Shown here: positions 24,035-31,642 of the stretch, piece after piece | Numbering within the stretch: position 1 is the stretch's first letter | How the letters are laid out: the number at the start of each line of letters is the position of its first letter | Translations under genes and position numbers: made by a program | Notes under the pieces: model-generated | Database searches by the model: none | What the model saw: the letters and a program-made list of their open reading frames with translations, nothing else | Told to the model about the DNA's origin: nothing | Assembly (NCBI RefSeq): GCF_003265345.1 | Contig: NZ_QFWW01000020.1 | Location: forward strand, 373,566 to 437,565 | DNA length: 64,000 nt | Direction of reading: 5' to 3' | Origin: Lentzea terrae | Lineage (GTDB): Bacteria; Actinomycetota; Actinomycetes; Mycobacteriales; Pseudonocardiaceae

Positions 24035-26809
24035 ATGGGCGAGAACATCACGCTGCCGACCGGCGCCGCGAGCTTCCAGCCGGCCTTCGACGATGTCGTT
24101 GCCACCGCGTGGAATCGCCTCTGCGCACGGGTCTCGCTGCCCGGCTGGGACACGCTCGCCGACGCGCTGCAGGACGAGCTCCGCGACACGCTCGCCCGCA
24201 TTGCCCGGCCGACGTTGGTGCTGGAGCTCAACGTGGCCAGGCTGGAAGACCGGTTGCTGGGCGAGACGCCGGAAGACCGTTTTCGCCACTACGTGGAGAC
24301 CTTGCTGCCCGGCGACTGGCCCGCGCTGCTCGCCGAGTACCAGGTGCTGGACGCGCAGCTGCGGGAGACCGTCGAGCTGTGGATCGACGCGCTCGCTGAG
24401 CTGGCCGCGCGACTCGCTGCGGATCTCCCGTTGCTGCAAGGGTTTCTGCTGCCGGACGGCGCTCGCCTGACCGGCCTCAGGACCGGTTGCGACAGCGATC
24501 CGCACCGCGGTGGCCGGATCGTGCGCATCCTGGAGTTCACCGCGGGTGACTCCGCTGCCCTGCTGGTGTACAAGCCGCGACCGATGGCCGTCGACGTGGC
24601 GTTCCAGGCGTTACTGGCGTACTGCAACACCGGCAACCCGGAGATGCCGCCGTTGCCGTTGCTGAAGGTTGCGGATCAGGGCTCGTACGGCTGGTCCGAG
24701 TTCGTGTCGCCAGCCGACTGCACTGATGTTGCTGCTGTACAACGGTTCTATCGCCGCCAAGGTGCGTACCTGGCTTTGCTGCACGTGATCGACGGCGTGG
24801 ACATGCACCACGAGAACCTCATCGCCGCCGGGGAGAACCCGGTGCTGGTGGACGTGGAGACGCTCTTCGATCGCACCGTGGCCGATGTTGACGCCGGCGA
24901 CGACGCCACCGCGGTCGCGGGCGCGCGGTTGCGGGATTCTGTGGCGCGCACCATGTTCCTGCCGGGCCGGATGTGGGGCGACGACGAGCACGCCGGGGTC
25001 AACATCGGTGGCCTCGGTTCCGGGCAGGAGCAGCTGACGTCGTTCACCAGGCCGATGTGGGACGAGGCCGGCACCGACTCGATGCACCTGGGCGAGCAGC
25101 GGGTCGAGATCCCGGTCGCGGCCAACGTGCCCCGGCTCGACGGCGTCGCGGTGCCGGCGTTCGCGCACACCGCCGAGCTGGCCGACGGGTTCACGAGCAT
25201 GATGCGGTTCCTGTTGCGGAACCGGGAGGAGCTGCTGCGCAGGCCGTTGCGGGCGTTCGACCACGTGCCGGTCCGGCAGGTCCTGCGGGGCACGTCGGGG
25301 TACGGGCAGTTGCTGCGGGCGGCCAGGCACCCCGACTGGTTGCGCGACACCAAAACGCGGGACGGGGTGTTCGACGCGCTGGGGCAGGCCGGTGCCGACG
25401 AGCTGCACCGGGTGCTGGACGCCGAACGCGCGGACCTGCGGCGGGGCGACATCCCGGTGTTCACGGCCACGCCGTCCACCCGCGATCTGTGGGACAGCCG
25501 CGGTGTTCGTCATCCCGGCTTCTTCGAGCACACCGCGCTGGAGCACGTCGCGCAACGGCTGGAAGCGCTGGACGAGCAGGAGATCGGCCGGCAGCGGTTC
25601 GTGGTGCTGGCCTCGCTGTCGGCCGCGGAACCGAGTCCCGGAGTCCAGTTCGTGCCGTTCGACGACTCCCTGGAGGCCGCGGTCGCGATCGGTGACATGC
25701 TGGTGGCACAAGCGATCCACGGCCGGCGGGACGTGACGTGGCTCGGCATGGCGCCGGCCGGTCAGGACGGCGACTTCCAACTGGCACCGCTCGGACACGA
25801 CCTCTACCACGGCACCGCGGGCGTCGCGTTGTTCCTCGCCCACCTCGGCGCGCTCACCGGCTCCTCCCGGTACACCGACCTCGCGGCCCTGGCCGCGGAG
25901 AGCGTCCGCGCCAACCCCGGCGCGCCGTCCGGCGGCTTCTTCGGCCTGCCGTCCCAGCTCTACGTGCTGGCACACCTGGCGGCGTTGTGGGACGACCCGT
26001 CGGTGCTGCCGCCGGCCGACCCGGTGTTCGCGCACCTGACGGCCGGTGTGCCCGACAGCGAGTTCGACCTCGTGTACGGGTCGGCGGGCACGATCCTCGG
26101 CATGCTCGCCTGGCACGCCGGCACCGGCGACGACCGGGCGCTGGCCGTGGCAGCCGACCACGGACGACACCTCGCACGGCATGCACTGCGTTCCGACGAC
26201 GGGGCCGTGTGGCCGACGTACCACGACTCGGCACGCCTGCTCGGTTTCTCGCACGGCACCGCGGGAATCGGGTACGCGCTGAGGGCGTTGTCGCGCGCGC
26301 TGGGCGGACACGCGCGGACTGCCGAGCTCGCCGCGGACGCTTTCCGTTACGAGGACGCACGTTTCGACCCCCAGCAGCAGAACTGGCCCGACCTCCGCGA
26401 CTCGAACCGGCGGTTCGCGGCCAACTGGTGCAACGGCGCGGCCGGGATCGCGTTGTCCCGTCTGGGCGTCGACGACCTCGCCGTCACGACCGCCGTCCAG
26501 ACCGTTTTGGACAGTCCGCCACCCCTCGTCGACGTGCTGTGCCACGGCACCCTCGGCCTCTCGCTGGTCGTCGCCGACGCGGCCGAGGCGCTGTCCCGCG
26601 ACGACTGGCGTGCGGCGGTCCGGCAGCAGCTCGACGGGGTGCTGGCCGGATGGCGCTGCGGGTTCTCCCATCCCGAGTCCGCACCCGCGTTGCTGACCGG
26701 CGTCTCCGGCATCGGTCTCGGTCTGCTGCGCCTGGCCAGGCCGGACGCCGTGCCGCAGGTGCTGCGACTCGCCCCACCGACTCTCGAGCCGCATCCGGCG
26801 GCCCGCTGA
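24035..26809 (+). CDS. lanM: class II lanthipeptide synthetase LanM
   Basis: The 924-aa enzyme has the N-terminal DUF4135 dehydratase domain (about 80-440; VLELNVARLEDRLLGETPE, LLVYKPRPMAVDVAFQ, YRRQGAYLALLHVIDGVDMH, VDVETLF) and a C-terminal LanC-like cyclase (about 575-905; HDLYHGTAGVALFL, LVYGSAGTILGML, GFSHGTAGIGYAL). The cyclase zinc ligands are present: C799 in WCNGAAG, C836-H837 in LCHGTLG. It phosphorylates and eliminates Ser/Thr in a precursor peptide and closes thioether rings with Cys. The ATG at 24035 is chosen from the start of similarity; the frame opens 13 codons earlier. A precursor gene follows 18 bases downstream. At 924 aa it is slightly short for a LanM. Confidence 0.93.
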   Translation: MGENITLPTGAASFQPAFDDVVATAWNRLCARVSLPGWDTLADALQDELRDTLARIARPTLVLELNVARLEDRLLGETPEDRFRHYVETLLPGDWPALLAEYQVLDAQLRETVELWIDALAELAARLAADLPLLQGFLLPDGARLTGLRTGCDSDPHRGGRIVRILEFTAGDSAALLVYKPRPMAVDVAFQALLAYCNTGNPEMPPLPLLKVADQGSYGWSEFVSPADCTDVAAVQRFYRRQGAYLALLHVIDGVDMHHENLIAAGENPVLVDVETLFDRTVADVDAGDDATAVAGARLRDSVARTMFLPGRMWGDDEHAGVNIGGLGSGQEQLTSFTRPMWDEAGTDSMHLGEQRVEIPVAANVPRLDGVAVPAFAHTAELADGFTSMMRFLLRNREELLRRPLRAFDHVPVRQVLRGTSGYGQLLRAARHPDWLRDTKTRDGVFDALGQAGADELHRVLDAERADLRRGDIPVFTATPSTRDLWDSRGVRHPGFFEHTALEHVAQRLEALDEQEIGRQRFVVLASLSAAEPSPGVQFVPFDDSLEAAVAIGDMLVAQAIHGRRDVTWLGMAPAGQDGDFQLAPLGHDLYHGTAGVALFLAHLGALTGSSRYTDLAALAAESVRANPGAPSGGFFGLPSQLYVLAHLAALWDDPSVLPPADPVFAHLTAGVPDSEFDLVYGSAGTILGMLAWHAGTGDDRALAVAADHGRHLARHALRSDDGAVWPTYHDSARLLGFSHGTAGIGYALRALSRALGGHARTAELAADAFRYEDARFDPQQQNWPDLRDSNRRFAANWCNGAAGIALSRLGVDDLAVTTAVQTVLDSPPPLVDVLCHGTLGLSLVVADAAEALSRDDWRAAVRQQLDGVLAGWRCGFSHPESAPALLTGVSGIGLGLLRLARPDAVPQVLRLAPPTLEPHPAAR

Positions 26810-26827
26810 GAATTCTGGAGGTACGAC

Positions 26828-27022
26828 ATGAAGAACGCGACCATCATCCGCGCCTGGAAAGACGCGGCCTTCCGCGCCACGCTCCCGGCCGGTGCCGTTC
26901 CCGCCCACCCGGCCGGTTCGGCCGTCGTGAAGACCGAACTGCTCGGTGCGGCCATGGGTACGACGCCCATCTGCACCGACGGCGGTCCTCGCTGCACCGA
27001 CTCCGGACCGCACTGTTCCTGA
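26828..27022 (+). CDS. lanA: lanthipeptide precursor LanA, mersacidin/lichenicidin-type leader
   Basis: The 64-residue peptide begins MKNATIIRAWKDAAFRATLP and contains HPAG (27-30), the 'iiRAWKDp.yR..L...e..HPaG' leader pattern of the mersacidin/lichenicidin family. The core is C-terminal: TTPI from residue 45, then C49-TDGGPR-C56-TDSGPH-C63-S. Cysteines are exactly seven apart; Thr50 and Thr57 follow Cys directly, and Thr45/Thr46 precede Cys49. GGAGG lies seven bases before the ATG. The leader end is unclear: ELLGA then AMG, so cleavage after Gly-Ala or after Gly44 are both possible. It is the evident LanM substrate. No second precursor is seen. Confidence 0.92.
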   Translation: MKNATIIRAWKDAAFRATLPAGAVPAHPAGSAVVKTELLGAAMGTTPICTDGGPRCTDSGPHCS

Positions 27023-27034
27023 TCCGGAGGCGCT

Positions 27035-27062
27035 GTGCCGGCCTGCCTGTGCAGGCCGGCAC
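27035..27062 (+). terminator. hairpin ending the lanM-lanA unit
   Basis: A perfect 12-bp stem (27035-27046 with 27051-27062) closes the loop CTGT, 13 bases after the lanA stop. It is followed by GTCGTT rather than a long T-run, as is common in high-GC genomes. It marks the end of the two-gene locus and argues that no lanT or lanP is co-transcribed downstream. Confidence 0.8.
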
Positions 27063-27141
27063 TGTCGTTCCCCGGCCATTCCGCACGTACGTCCGGCCCT
27101 GGTGCGGTAAGAAGGACTGAGACCGTCTACTGGGGGACGTC

Positions 27142-27687
27142 TTGGGCGAGCACGCCGTCAAGCTGGTCGAGATCTCGCTGACCGCTGCGGAGGCGCGGAG
27201 TCGCGCTGTCGCGGTCACGTCGTGGTTGCTGGACCGCGAGGTGATCGTGCCGAACACCGCACGCGACGAGGTCATGGCGCCGAGCGAGTTCCGCGCCGGT
27301 CCGCGTTGCTCGGACGCCGCTCTCGAGGCGGAACGGTGGGTCGGCGGCGGCCACACCGGCGTCGACGTAGTGGCGCAACGCGTGGTGCACCACGCCATCG
27401 CGAACTACGAGCCGCCGACGTGTCCCCACTGCTCCGCGGCGGCGATCGACTTCGACGACCACCACGCGTTGATCGAACCGTGGCTCCACGATCGCGTCGA
27501 GGCATCCGTTCTGTGTGTCACTTGTGGACGGTCGACGTTGGCCGGCGATCTGGAGGGGCGCTGGTCGTTCCAGATCGGTGACCTGGCGGTGGTGTTCCAC
27601 AACTGGCCGCCGCTGGCCGACGGGTTCGTCGCCGAACTGGGCGCCCTGATGGGGCCGCGCACCCGGATGGTCGTCGAGCACCTGTGA
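27142..27687 (+). CDS. unknown protein with a zinc-ribbon-like CxxC pair
   Basis: The 181-aa protein starts at TTG 27142, preceded by GGGGGA at a good distance. I do not recognise the family. Visible are CPHC (about 95-98) and CVTC (about 126-129), a CxxC...CxxC arrangement typical of a structural zinc site, within a domain ending DLAVVFHNWPPLADGFVAEL. The first half (SWLLDREVIVPN, RWVGGGHTGVDVVAQ) looks globular and soluble. It precedes another unknown gene by 13 bases and probably shares its transcript. It follows the lanA terminator, so a role in the lanthipeptide pathway is not indicated. Confidence 0.65.
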   Translation: MGEHAVKLVEISLTAAEARSRAVAVTSWLLDREVIVPNTARDEVMAPSEFRAGPRCSDAALEAERWVGGGHTGVDVVAQRVVHHAIANYEPPTCPHCSAAAIDFDDHHALIEPWLHDRVEASVLCVTCGRSTLAGDLEGRWSFQIGDLAVVFHNWPPLADGFVAELGALMGPRTRMVVEHL

Positions 27688-27700
27688 ACTGGGGGAGTTC

Positions 27701-28447
27701 ATGAAGCCGATCTGGATCATCGTCATCACCGTCGGCGGCCTGCTGATCTTCGGCGGCCTGCTGACGTGGATGCTCGTGTGGCTGCACCGGTCGAACAAGG
27801 CCGAGGAAGCAGGCATCGAGCAGCGCCAGCGCGAGCAGTTCCCGGCGCGGGGCTGGCACCACACCGCCCGCGACGACCGCGCCACCGAGGTGTTCAACGA
27901 GCTGGAGCGCTATCCGAAGCTGGTGCCGGTCGTGGTCGGCATCGACCGCTCACCGCGGGCCGTCGAAGCCCACGACATCATCACCGGCCGGCACCGCGGC
28001 CGGCCGTTCCTGGCGGCGCTGTTCATCGTCAACGAGCCCGTGGACACCTCGAACAACCTCCAGGGCCAGTTCGGGGTGCGGTGGACGGCCGTGTGGGTCC
28101 GCACGCCCGTGGCGCGGCCGACGCTGGACGTCCGTCAGGTGCTGCGGGTGGAGAGCCGGATCAACGAGGGGCTCGGCCTGGGCGACATCAAGATCGGCCA
28201 TCCCGAGTTCGACAGCCGCTACCAGGTCACGTGCGCGGACGAGGCCTTCGCGCGGGCCGTGCTGGTGCCGGACGTCGTCGACTTCCTGCTCACCGACGAG
28301 CGCGACTGCCGCGGCTTCTGGATCCGCGGCACCCAGTTCGACGCCTACAACGCGACGGGCGAGCACCGCGACCCGGTCGTGCTCGCCGCCGATCTGGACG
28401 TCCGGTGCGACCTGCTGGACCGCATCCCACGGCACGTCTGGCACTAG
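27701..28447 (+). CDS. membrane-anchored protein of unknown function
   Basis: The 248-aa product has one N-terminal membrane helix (IWIIVITVGGLLIFGGLLTW, residues 4-23 and a few more) and a cytoplasmic-looking domain. Segments such as IKIGHPEFDSRYQVTCADEA and VLVPDVVDFLLTDE recall the 'gd.eFd..f.V...d...a...L' pattern of many bacterial membrane proteins with DUF3137-like domains, an assignment I hold loosely. GGGGGAG precedes the ATG at nine bases. It follows the zinc-ribbon gene and overlaps the convergent GntR gene by four bases. Confidence 0.6.
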   Translation: MKPIWIIVITVGGLLIFGGLLTWMLVWLHRSNKAEEAGIEQRQREQFPARGWHHTARDDRATEVFNELERYPKLVPVVVGIDRSPRAVEAHDIITGRHRGRPFLAALFIVNEPVDTSNNLQGQFGVRWTAVWVRTPVARPTLDVRQVLRVESRINEGLGLGDIKIGHPEFDSRYQVTCADEAFARAVLVPDVVDFLLTDERDCRGFWIRGTQFDAYNATGEHRDPVVLAADLDVRCDLLDRIPRHVWH

Positions 28448-29088
28448 GACGTGAGCACGTCGAACGCGTGCTTGCGGTGCTCCGCGAACAGCTCCAGCGC
28501 ACCCTCCACGTTGCCCAGCCGCAGCGCCGCCACCAGGTCGCGGTGCTCGTCCCGGATCTGCTCCAGGTAGCCCTCGGAACTCACGTTGACCCGCGTGATC
28601 AGGAACAGGTGCACCTGCGACCGGATCGCCTCCCACGCCTGCAGCAGCCGTGAGTGGTTCGCGACGGAGTACACGGCGTCGTGGAACGCGATGTCGCAGC
28701 GCACCATCTCGTGCGGCGTCTCCGCGCGGTCCATCGCGGCCGCGGTCTTCTCGATCAACGTCAGGTCGGCGTCCGTCGCCTGGTCGACCACGCGGCGCAC
28801 GGCCAGGACCTCCAACGCCGCGCGCAGGCTGTCCAGCTCGGCCACGTCCTGCAGCGACAGCGCGGTCACCGTCGCGCCGCGGTGCCATTCGGTGTGGACG
28901 AGGCCCTCGCGTTCGAGCTTCTGCAGCGCTTCGCGGATCGGGCCGCGGCTCACCTGCAACGCCTCGGACAGCTCCACCTCGCGGAGTGCCTCGCCCGGCG
29001 CGTAGCGGCCGTCGAAGATCGCCTCGCGGATCTGGTCGGCGACCTCGGAGCTCAGGCCTCGGCGCCGAGCTGGAGCCATCTTCGTCAT
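28444..29088 (-). CDS. GntR family regulator, FadR (FCD) subfamily
   Basis: The 214-aa protein has a winged helix-turn-helix (LSSEVADQIREAIFDGRYAP, then VSRGPIREALQKLEREGLV) and an all-helical FCD ligand domain with the metal/ligand residues of CDIAFHDAVYSVANHSRLL and IRDEHRDLVAALRLGNVEGA. Such regulators respond to organic acids or lipids. It is divergent from the VOC enzyme gene; two identical palindromes in the 57-base gap sit on the -10 boxes of both genes, so it very likely represses both. Confidence 0.88.
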   Translation of the reverse strand: MTKMAPARRRGLSSEVADQIREAIFDGRYAPGEALREVELSEALQVSRGPIREALQKLEREGLVHTEWHRGATVTALSLQDVAELDSLRAALEVLAVRRVVDQATDADLTLIEKTAAAMDRAETPHEMVRCDIAFHDAVYSVANHSRLLQAWEAIRSQVHLFLITRVNVSSEGYLEQIRDEHRDLVAALRLGNVEGALELFAEHRKHAFDVLTS

Positions 29089-29093
29089 GTCGC

Positions 29094-29140
29094 AATGTTA
29101 ACAAGGACACAAGGCGTCCACTTGTCTCAATGTTAACATT
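29094..29140. promoter_or_regulatory. paired GntR operators on divergent leaderless promoters
   Basis: TGTTAACA occurs at 29096-29103 and at 29131-29138, 35 bases apart; the right copy extends to the perfect 12-bp palindrome AATGTTAACATT (29129-29140). On each strand TAACAT lies exactly six bases before the ATG (minus: 29100-29095 before 29088; plus: 29134-29139 before 29146), as for -10 boxes of leaderless genes. ACAAG/CTTGT repeats (29101-29105, 29121-29125) lie between. Confidence 0.75.
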
Positions 29141-29145
29141 CCTAC

Positions 29146-29565
29146 ATGCCCGACATCCCACGCTTCCACCTGGCCATGCCGGTTGACGACCTCGACGCCG
29201 CCCGCCGCTTCTACGGCGAGACGCTCGGCCTTGAGCAGGGCCGCAGCTCCGACACGTGGATCGACTGGAACCTGCACGGCCACCAGTTCGTCACGCACCT
29301 GGCGCCGAAGAAGTCCGAACGGGTGCACAACCCCGTCGACGGCCACGACGTGCCGGTCCCCCACTTCGGACTGGTCCTGACCGTCGACGAGTTCACGAAG
29401 CTGGCCGGGAAACTCCAGGAAGCCGGCACCAAGTTCGTCATCGAGCCGTACGTGCGGTTCAAGGGCGAGCCCGGCGAGCAGTGGACGATGTTCCTGCTGG
29501 ACCCGGCCGGGAACGCGCTGGAGTTCAAGGCGTTCGCGGACGACTCCCAGGTGTTCGCCGTCTAA
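29146..29565 (+). CDS. VOC superfamily (glyoxalase/dioxygenase-like) protein
   Basis: The 139-aa protein is a single vicinal-oxygen-chelate unit with two beta-alpha-beta-beta-beta modules: FHLAMPVDDLDAARRFYGET in the first and HFGLVLTVDEFTKLAGKLQE in the second, ending MFLLDPAGNALEFKAF. Metal-ligand positions His8 (FHLAMP), His in the VPVPHFGLVL segment and Glu in ALEFKA are present. It could be a small dioxygenase, lyase or binding protein. Control by the divergent GntR regulator suggests an inducible catabolic role. Confidence 0.85.
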   Translation: MPDIPRFHLAMPVDDLDAARRFYGETLGLEQGRSSDTWIDWNLHGHQFVTHLAPKKSERVHNPVDGHDVPVPHFGLVLTVDEFTKLAGKLQEAGTKFVIEPYVRFKGEPGEQWTMFLLDPAGNALEFKAFADDSQVFAV

Positions 29566-29580
29566 AGCCCAGGCAAAAAT

Positions 29581-29609
29581 CTTGCACAACGCGCAAGTTT
29601 CTGTAGCGT
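29581..29609 (+). promoter_or_regulatory. P450 promoter overlapped by a TetR-type operator
   Basis: TTGCAC (29582-29587), 16 bases, TAGCGT (29604-29609) forms a good promoter. CTTGC and GCAAG (29581-29585, 29593-29597) are an inverted repeat covering the -35 and spacer. The TetR gene just downstream of the P450 gene is a candidate binder. Confidence 0.6.
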
Positions 29610-29667
29610 GGGAGGTGACCCCGAGCCACGACCTGGTCACGCCGGGTCAGACAGGGAGAAGGCCACC

Positions 29668-30909
29668 ATGACCACGGCAGAGCGGCAGCGCAGCGCGCAG
29701 GAGCTCATCCGCCCGCAGCTGCCCGCCGAGCTCATCGAGCGCGGCAAGTGCCCGTTCGACCCGGCCAGCGGACTGACCGAGTTGAGCGGGCACGGGCAGA
29801 TTCACCGGATCGAGCACAACGACGAGACCATCTGGCTCGTCACCGGGCACGACGAGGCGCGGGCGGTGCTCGCCGACCCGCGGATGAGCTCCGACCGGAT
29901 CAACAGTCCGCGGGCCCGCAAGCTGATCTCGCCAGAGCTGCACGCGCAGATGTTCCCGCCGGAGCGGCGGGCCGGGTCGTTCATCTTCATGGACGCCCCC
30001 GAGCACACCCACTACCGCAGGCTGCTGACGGGCCAGTTCACCGTGCGGCGGATGCGGGACCTGACGCCGCGCGTGCACGAGATCGTCACCGCCCAGCTGG
30101 ACGCGATGATCGAGAAAGGCCCGCCCGCGGACCTCGTGCACGACTTCGCGCTGCCGGTGCCGTCGCTCGTCATCTGCGAGCTGCTGGGCGTCGACTACGG
30201 CGACCGCGACGAGTTCCAGCGCCGCACGTCCACACTGCTCAGCCTGAAGACGACGATCGACGAGCAGATCGAGGTCAACGCGGAGCTGCGCCGGTTCATG
30301 CAGGGGCTCGTGCGCGACAAGCAGAAGAGCCCCGGCGACGACTTGCTCTCCGGCCTCGTCCGCGACACGGACCTCACCACCGACGAGCTCGCCGGCATCG
30401 CGAACCTGCTGCTCATCGCCGGTCACGAGACCACGGCGAACATGCTGGCGCTCGGCACGTTCGCGCTGCTGGAGCACCCGGAGGAGTTCCGCAAGCTGCG
30501 CGAGCACCCCGAACTGGCGGAGAACGCGGTCGAGGAGCTGCTGCGGTACCTGTCGATCATCAGCATGGGCGTCTCGCGGCACGCCAAGGAGGACGTCACG
30601 ATCAGCGGTGTCACCATCCGCGAGGGCGAGACCGTCGTCGTGTCCGTGCCGGCGGTGAACCGCGACGAGAGCCAGTACCCGGACCCGCACGAGCTGCGCG
30701 TCGACCGGCCGCGCGGGCACCACGTGGCGTTCGGGCACGGCATCCACCAGTGCCTCGGCCAGCAGCTGGCCCGCGTCGAGATGACGGTCGGCTTCACCGA
30801 ACTGCTGCGCCGGCTGCCCTCGCTGCAGCTCGCCGTGCCCGCCGACGAGGTGCCGCTGCGCACCGACATGTCGATCTACGGCGTGCACGCCCTGCCAGTG
30901 AAGTGGTGA
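29668..30909 (+). CDS. cytochrome P450 (CYP105/CYP107-like)
   Basis: The 413-aa enzyme starts at ATG 29668 (MTTAERQRSA), preceded by GGGAGAAGG. Motifs: substrate/heme-side FMDAPEHTHYRRLLTGQFTV near 110, I-helix LLIAGHETTANML near 250, K-helix EELLRYLS, the VNRDE/FDRPR-like region VNRDESQYPDP and LRVDRPRGHHVAFGHG, and the heme loop FGHGIHQCLGQQLAR with the axial Cys near 358. Soluble bacterial P450s hydroxylate small lipophilic molecules with ferredoxin partners; no ferredoxin gene is adjacent. The substrate is unknown. It is convergent with a TetR gene three bases away. Confidence 0.93.
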   Translation: MTTAERQRSAQELIRPQLPAELIERGKCPFDPASGLTELSGHGQIHRIEHNDETIWLVTGHDEARAVLADPRMSSDRINSPRARKLISPELHAQMFPPERRAGSFIFMDAPEHTHYRRLLTGQFTVRRMRDLTPRVHEIVTAQLDAMIEKGPPADLVHDFALPVPSLVICELLGVDYGDRDEFQRRTSTLLSLKTTIDEQIEVNAELRRFMQGLVRDKQKSPGDDLLSGLVRDTDLTTDELAGIANLLLIAGHETTANMLALGTFALLEHPEEFRKLREHPELAENAVEELLRYLSIISMGVSRHAKEDVTISGVTIREGETVVVSVPAVNRDESQYPDPHELRVDRPRGHHVAFGHGIHQCLGQQLARVEMTVGFTELLRRLPSLQLAVPADEVPLRTDMSIYGVHALPVKW

Positions 30910-30912
30910 GTG

Positions 30913-31503
30913 CTACCTGGTGAACCCGGCGCCGAGCTGGTCGATCATCTTCCCGATCAGCTCGGCGGCCGTGTACCGCTCGGACGCCGTCGGCGTGTCC
31001 AGCCACCACTGCACGACCGAGCGCAGCGTCGCGAGGATCGTCGAGGCCGTCACGGCCGGATACGGGTCCACCGACGCGTCGAGGCCGCACCGGTCGGCGA
31101 TGACCGCGGTCAGCTCCTGCTCGCGCGCGGAGTAGGCGGCGAACACGTGCGGCAGCAACGCCGGGTGGCGGCGCAGTTCCCGTGTCGCACGAAGACGCTC
31201 GAGGTCGACGTGCGCCGGATACATCGAACGCAACGCCTCGCGCAGTGCGACCAGCACCGGCTCTTCCCTGGGCCGGGCCGCGAACTCGCGCACGAACGTC
31301 TCGGCCGTCTGCCTGTCGCCGGCCATGACCGCTTCCTCTTTCGAGGAGAAGTAGTTGAAGAACGTCCGCAGCGACACGCCCGCGGCCCGCGCGATCTGCT
31401 CGACCGTCACCCCGTCGAATCCGTGCTCGACGCACAGGCTCCACGCGGCATCACCGAGCGCGGTCCTGGTGGCAGCCTTCTTGCGTTCCCGCAGGCCAGT
31501 CAT
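30913..31503 (-). CDS. TetR family transcriptional regulator
   Basis: The 196-aa protein from ATG 31503 (MTGLRERKKAATRTALGDAA) has the TetR helix-turn-helix (VEQIARAAGVSLRTFFNYFS, SKEEAV) and a helical C-terminal domain. The open frame upstream of this start is not supported. It lies between the P450 gene (convergent) and the large subtilase (divergent), so it may control either. Its recognition helix is nearly that of the pump regulator at 8905-9528, though the operators found near the two are different. Confidence 0.85.
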   Translation of the reverse strand: MTGLRERKKAATRTALGDAAWSLCVEHGFDGVTVEQIARAAGVSLRTFFNYFSSKEEAVMAGDRQTAETFVREFAARPREEPVLVALREALRSMYPAHVDLERLRATRELRRHPALLPHVFAAYSAREQELTAVIADRCGLDASVDPYPAVTASTILATLRSVVQWWLDTPTASERYTAAELIGKMIDQLGAGFTR

Positions 31504-31562
31504 GGCGGACAGGTTAGTGCGCTGCTCCACACCCTTCGTACTGAGACGCACCTGTACCGGAA

Positions 31563-31604
31563 ATTGGTTTAGACCTTGCCACGAGGTGATCGTCGCAATA
31601 CGGT
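31563..31604 (+). promoter_or_regulatory. subtilase promoter with a DasR-box-like element
   Basis: TTGCCA (31576-31581), 17 bases, TACGGT (31599-31604) is an excellent promoter. Upstream, 31563-31578 reads ATTGGTTTAGACCTTG, matching 12 of 16 positions of the DasR-responsive element consensus (A-C/T-TGGTCTAGACCA-G/C-T) and touching the -35. DasR represses genes until glucosamine phosphates appear; the match is by eye. Confidence 0.5.
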
Positions 31605-31642
31605 CCGTGAGATCGCTCTCACAGACCCCACGGAGGACCCCG

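Noticed and set aside
24611..27079. An 822-codon antisense frame over lanM and lanA
   Set aside because: Composition is dominated by Arg, Gln, Val and His with no domain, and the sense strand carries a complete LanM with its motifs.
26844..27398. Minus-strand frame downstream of lanA as a possible immunity or transporter gene
   Set aside because: It covers the terminator and the zinc-ribbon gene in antisense and encodes no membrane segment or ATPase motif.
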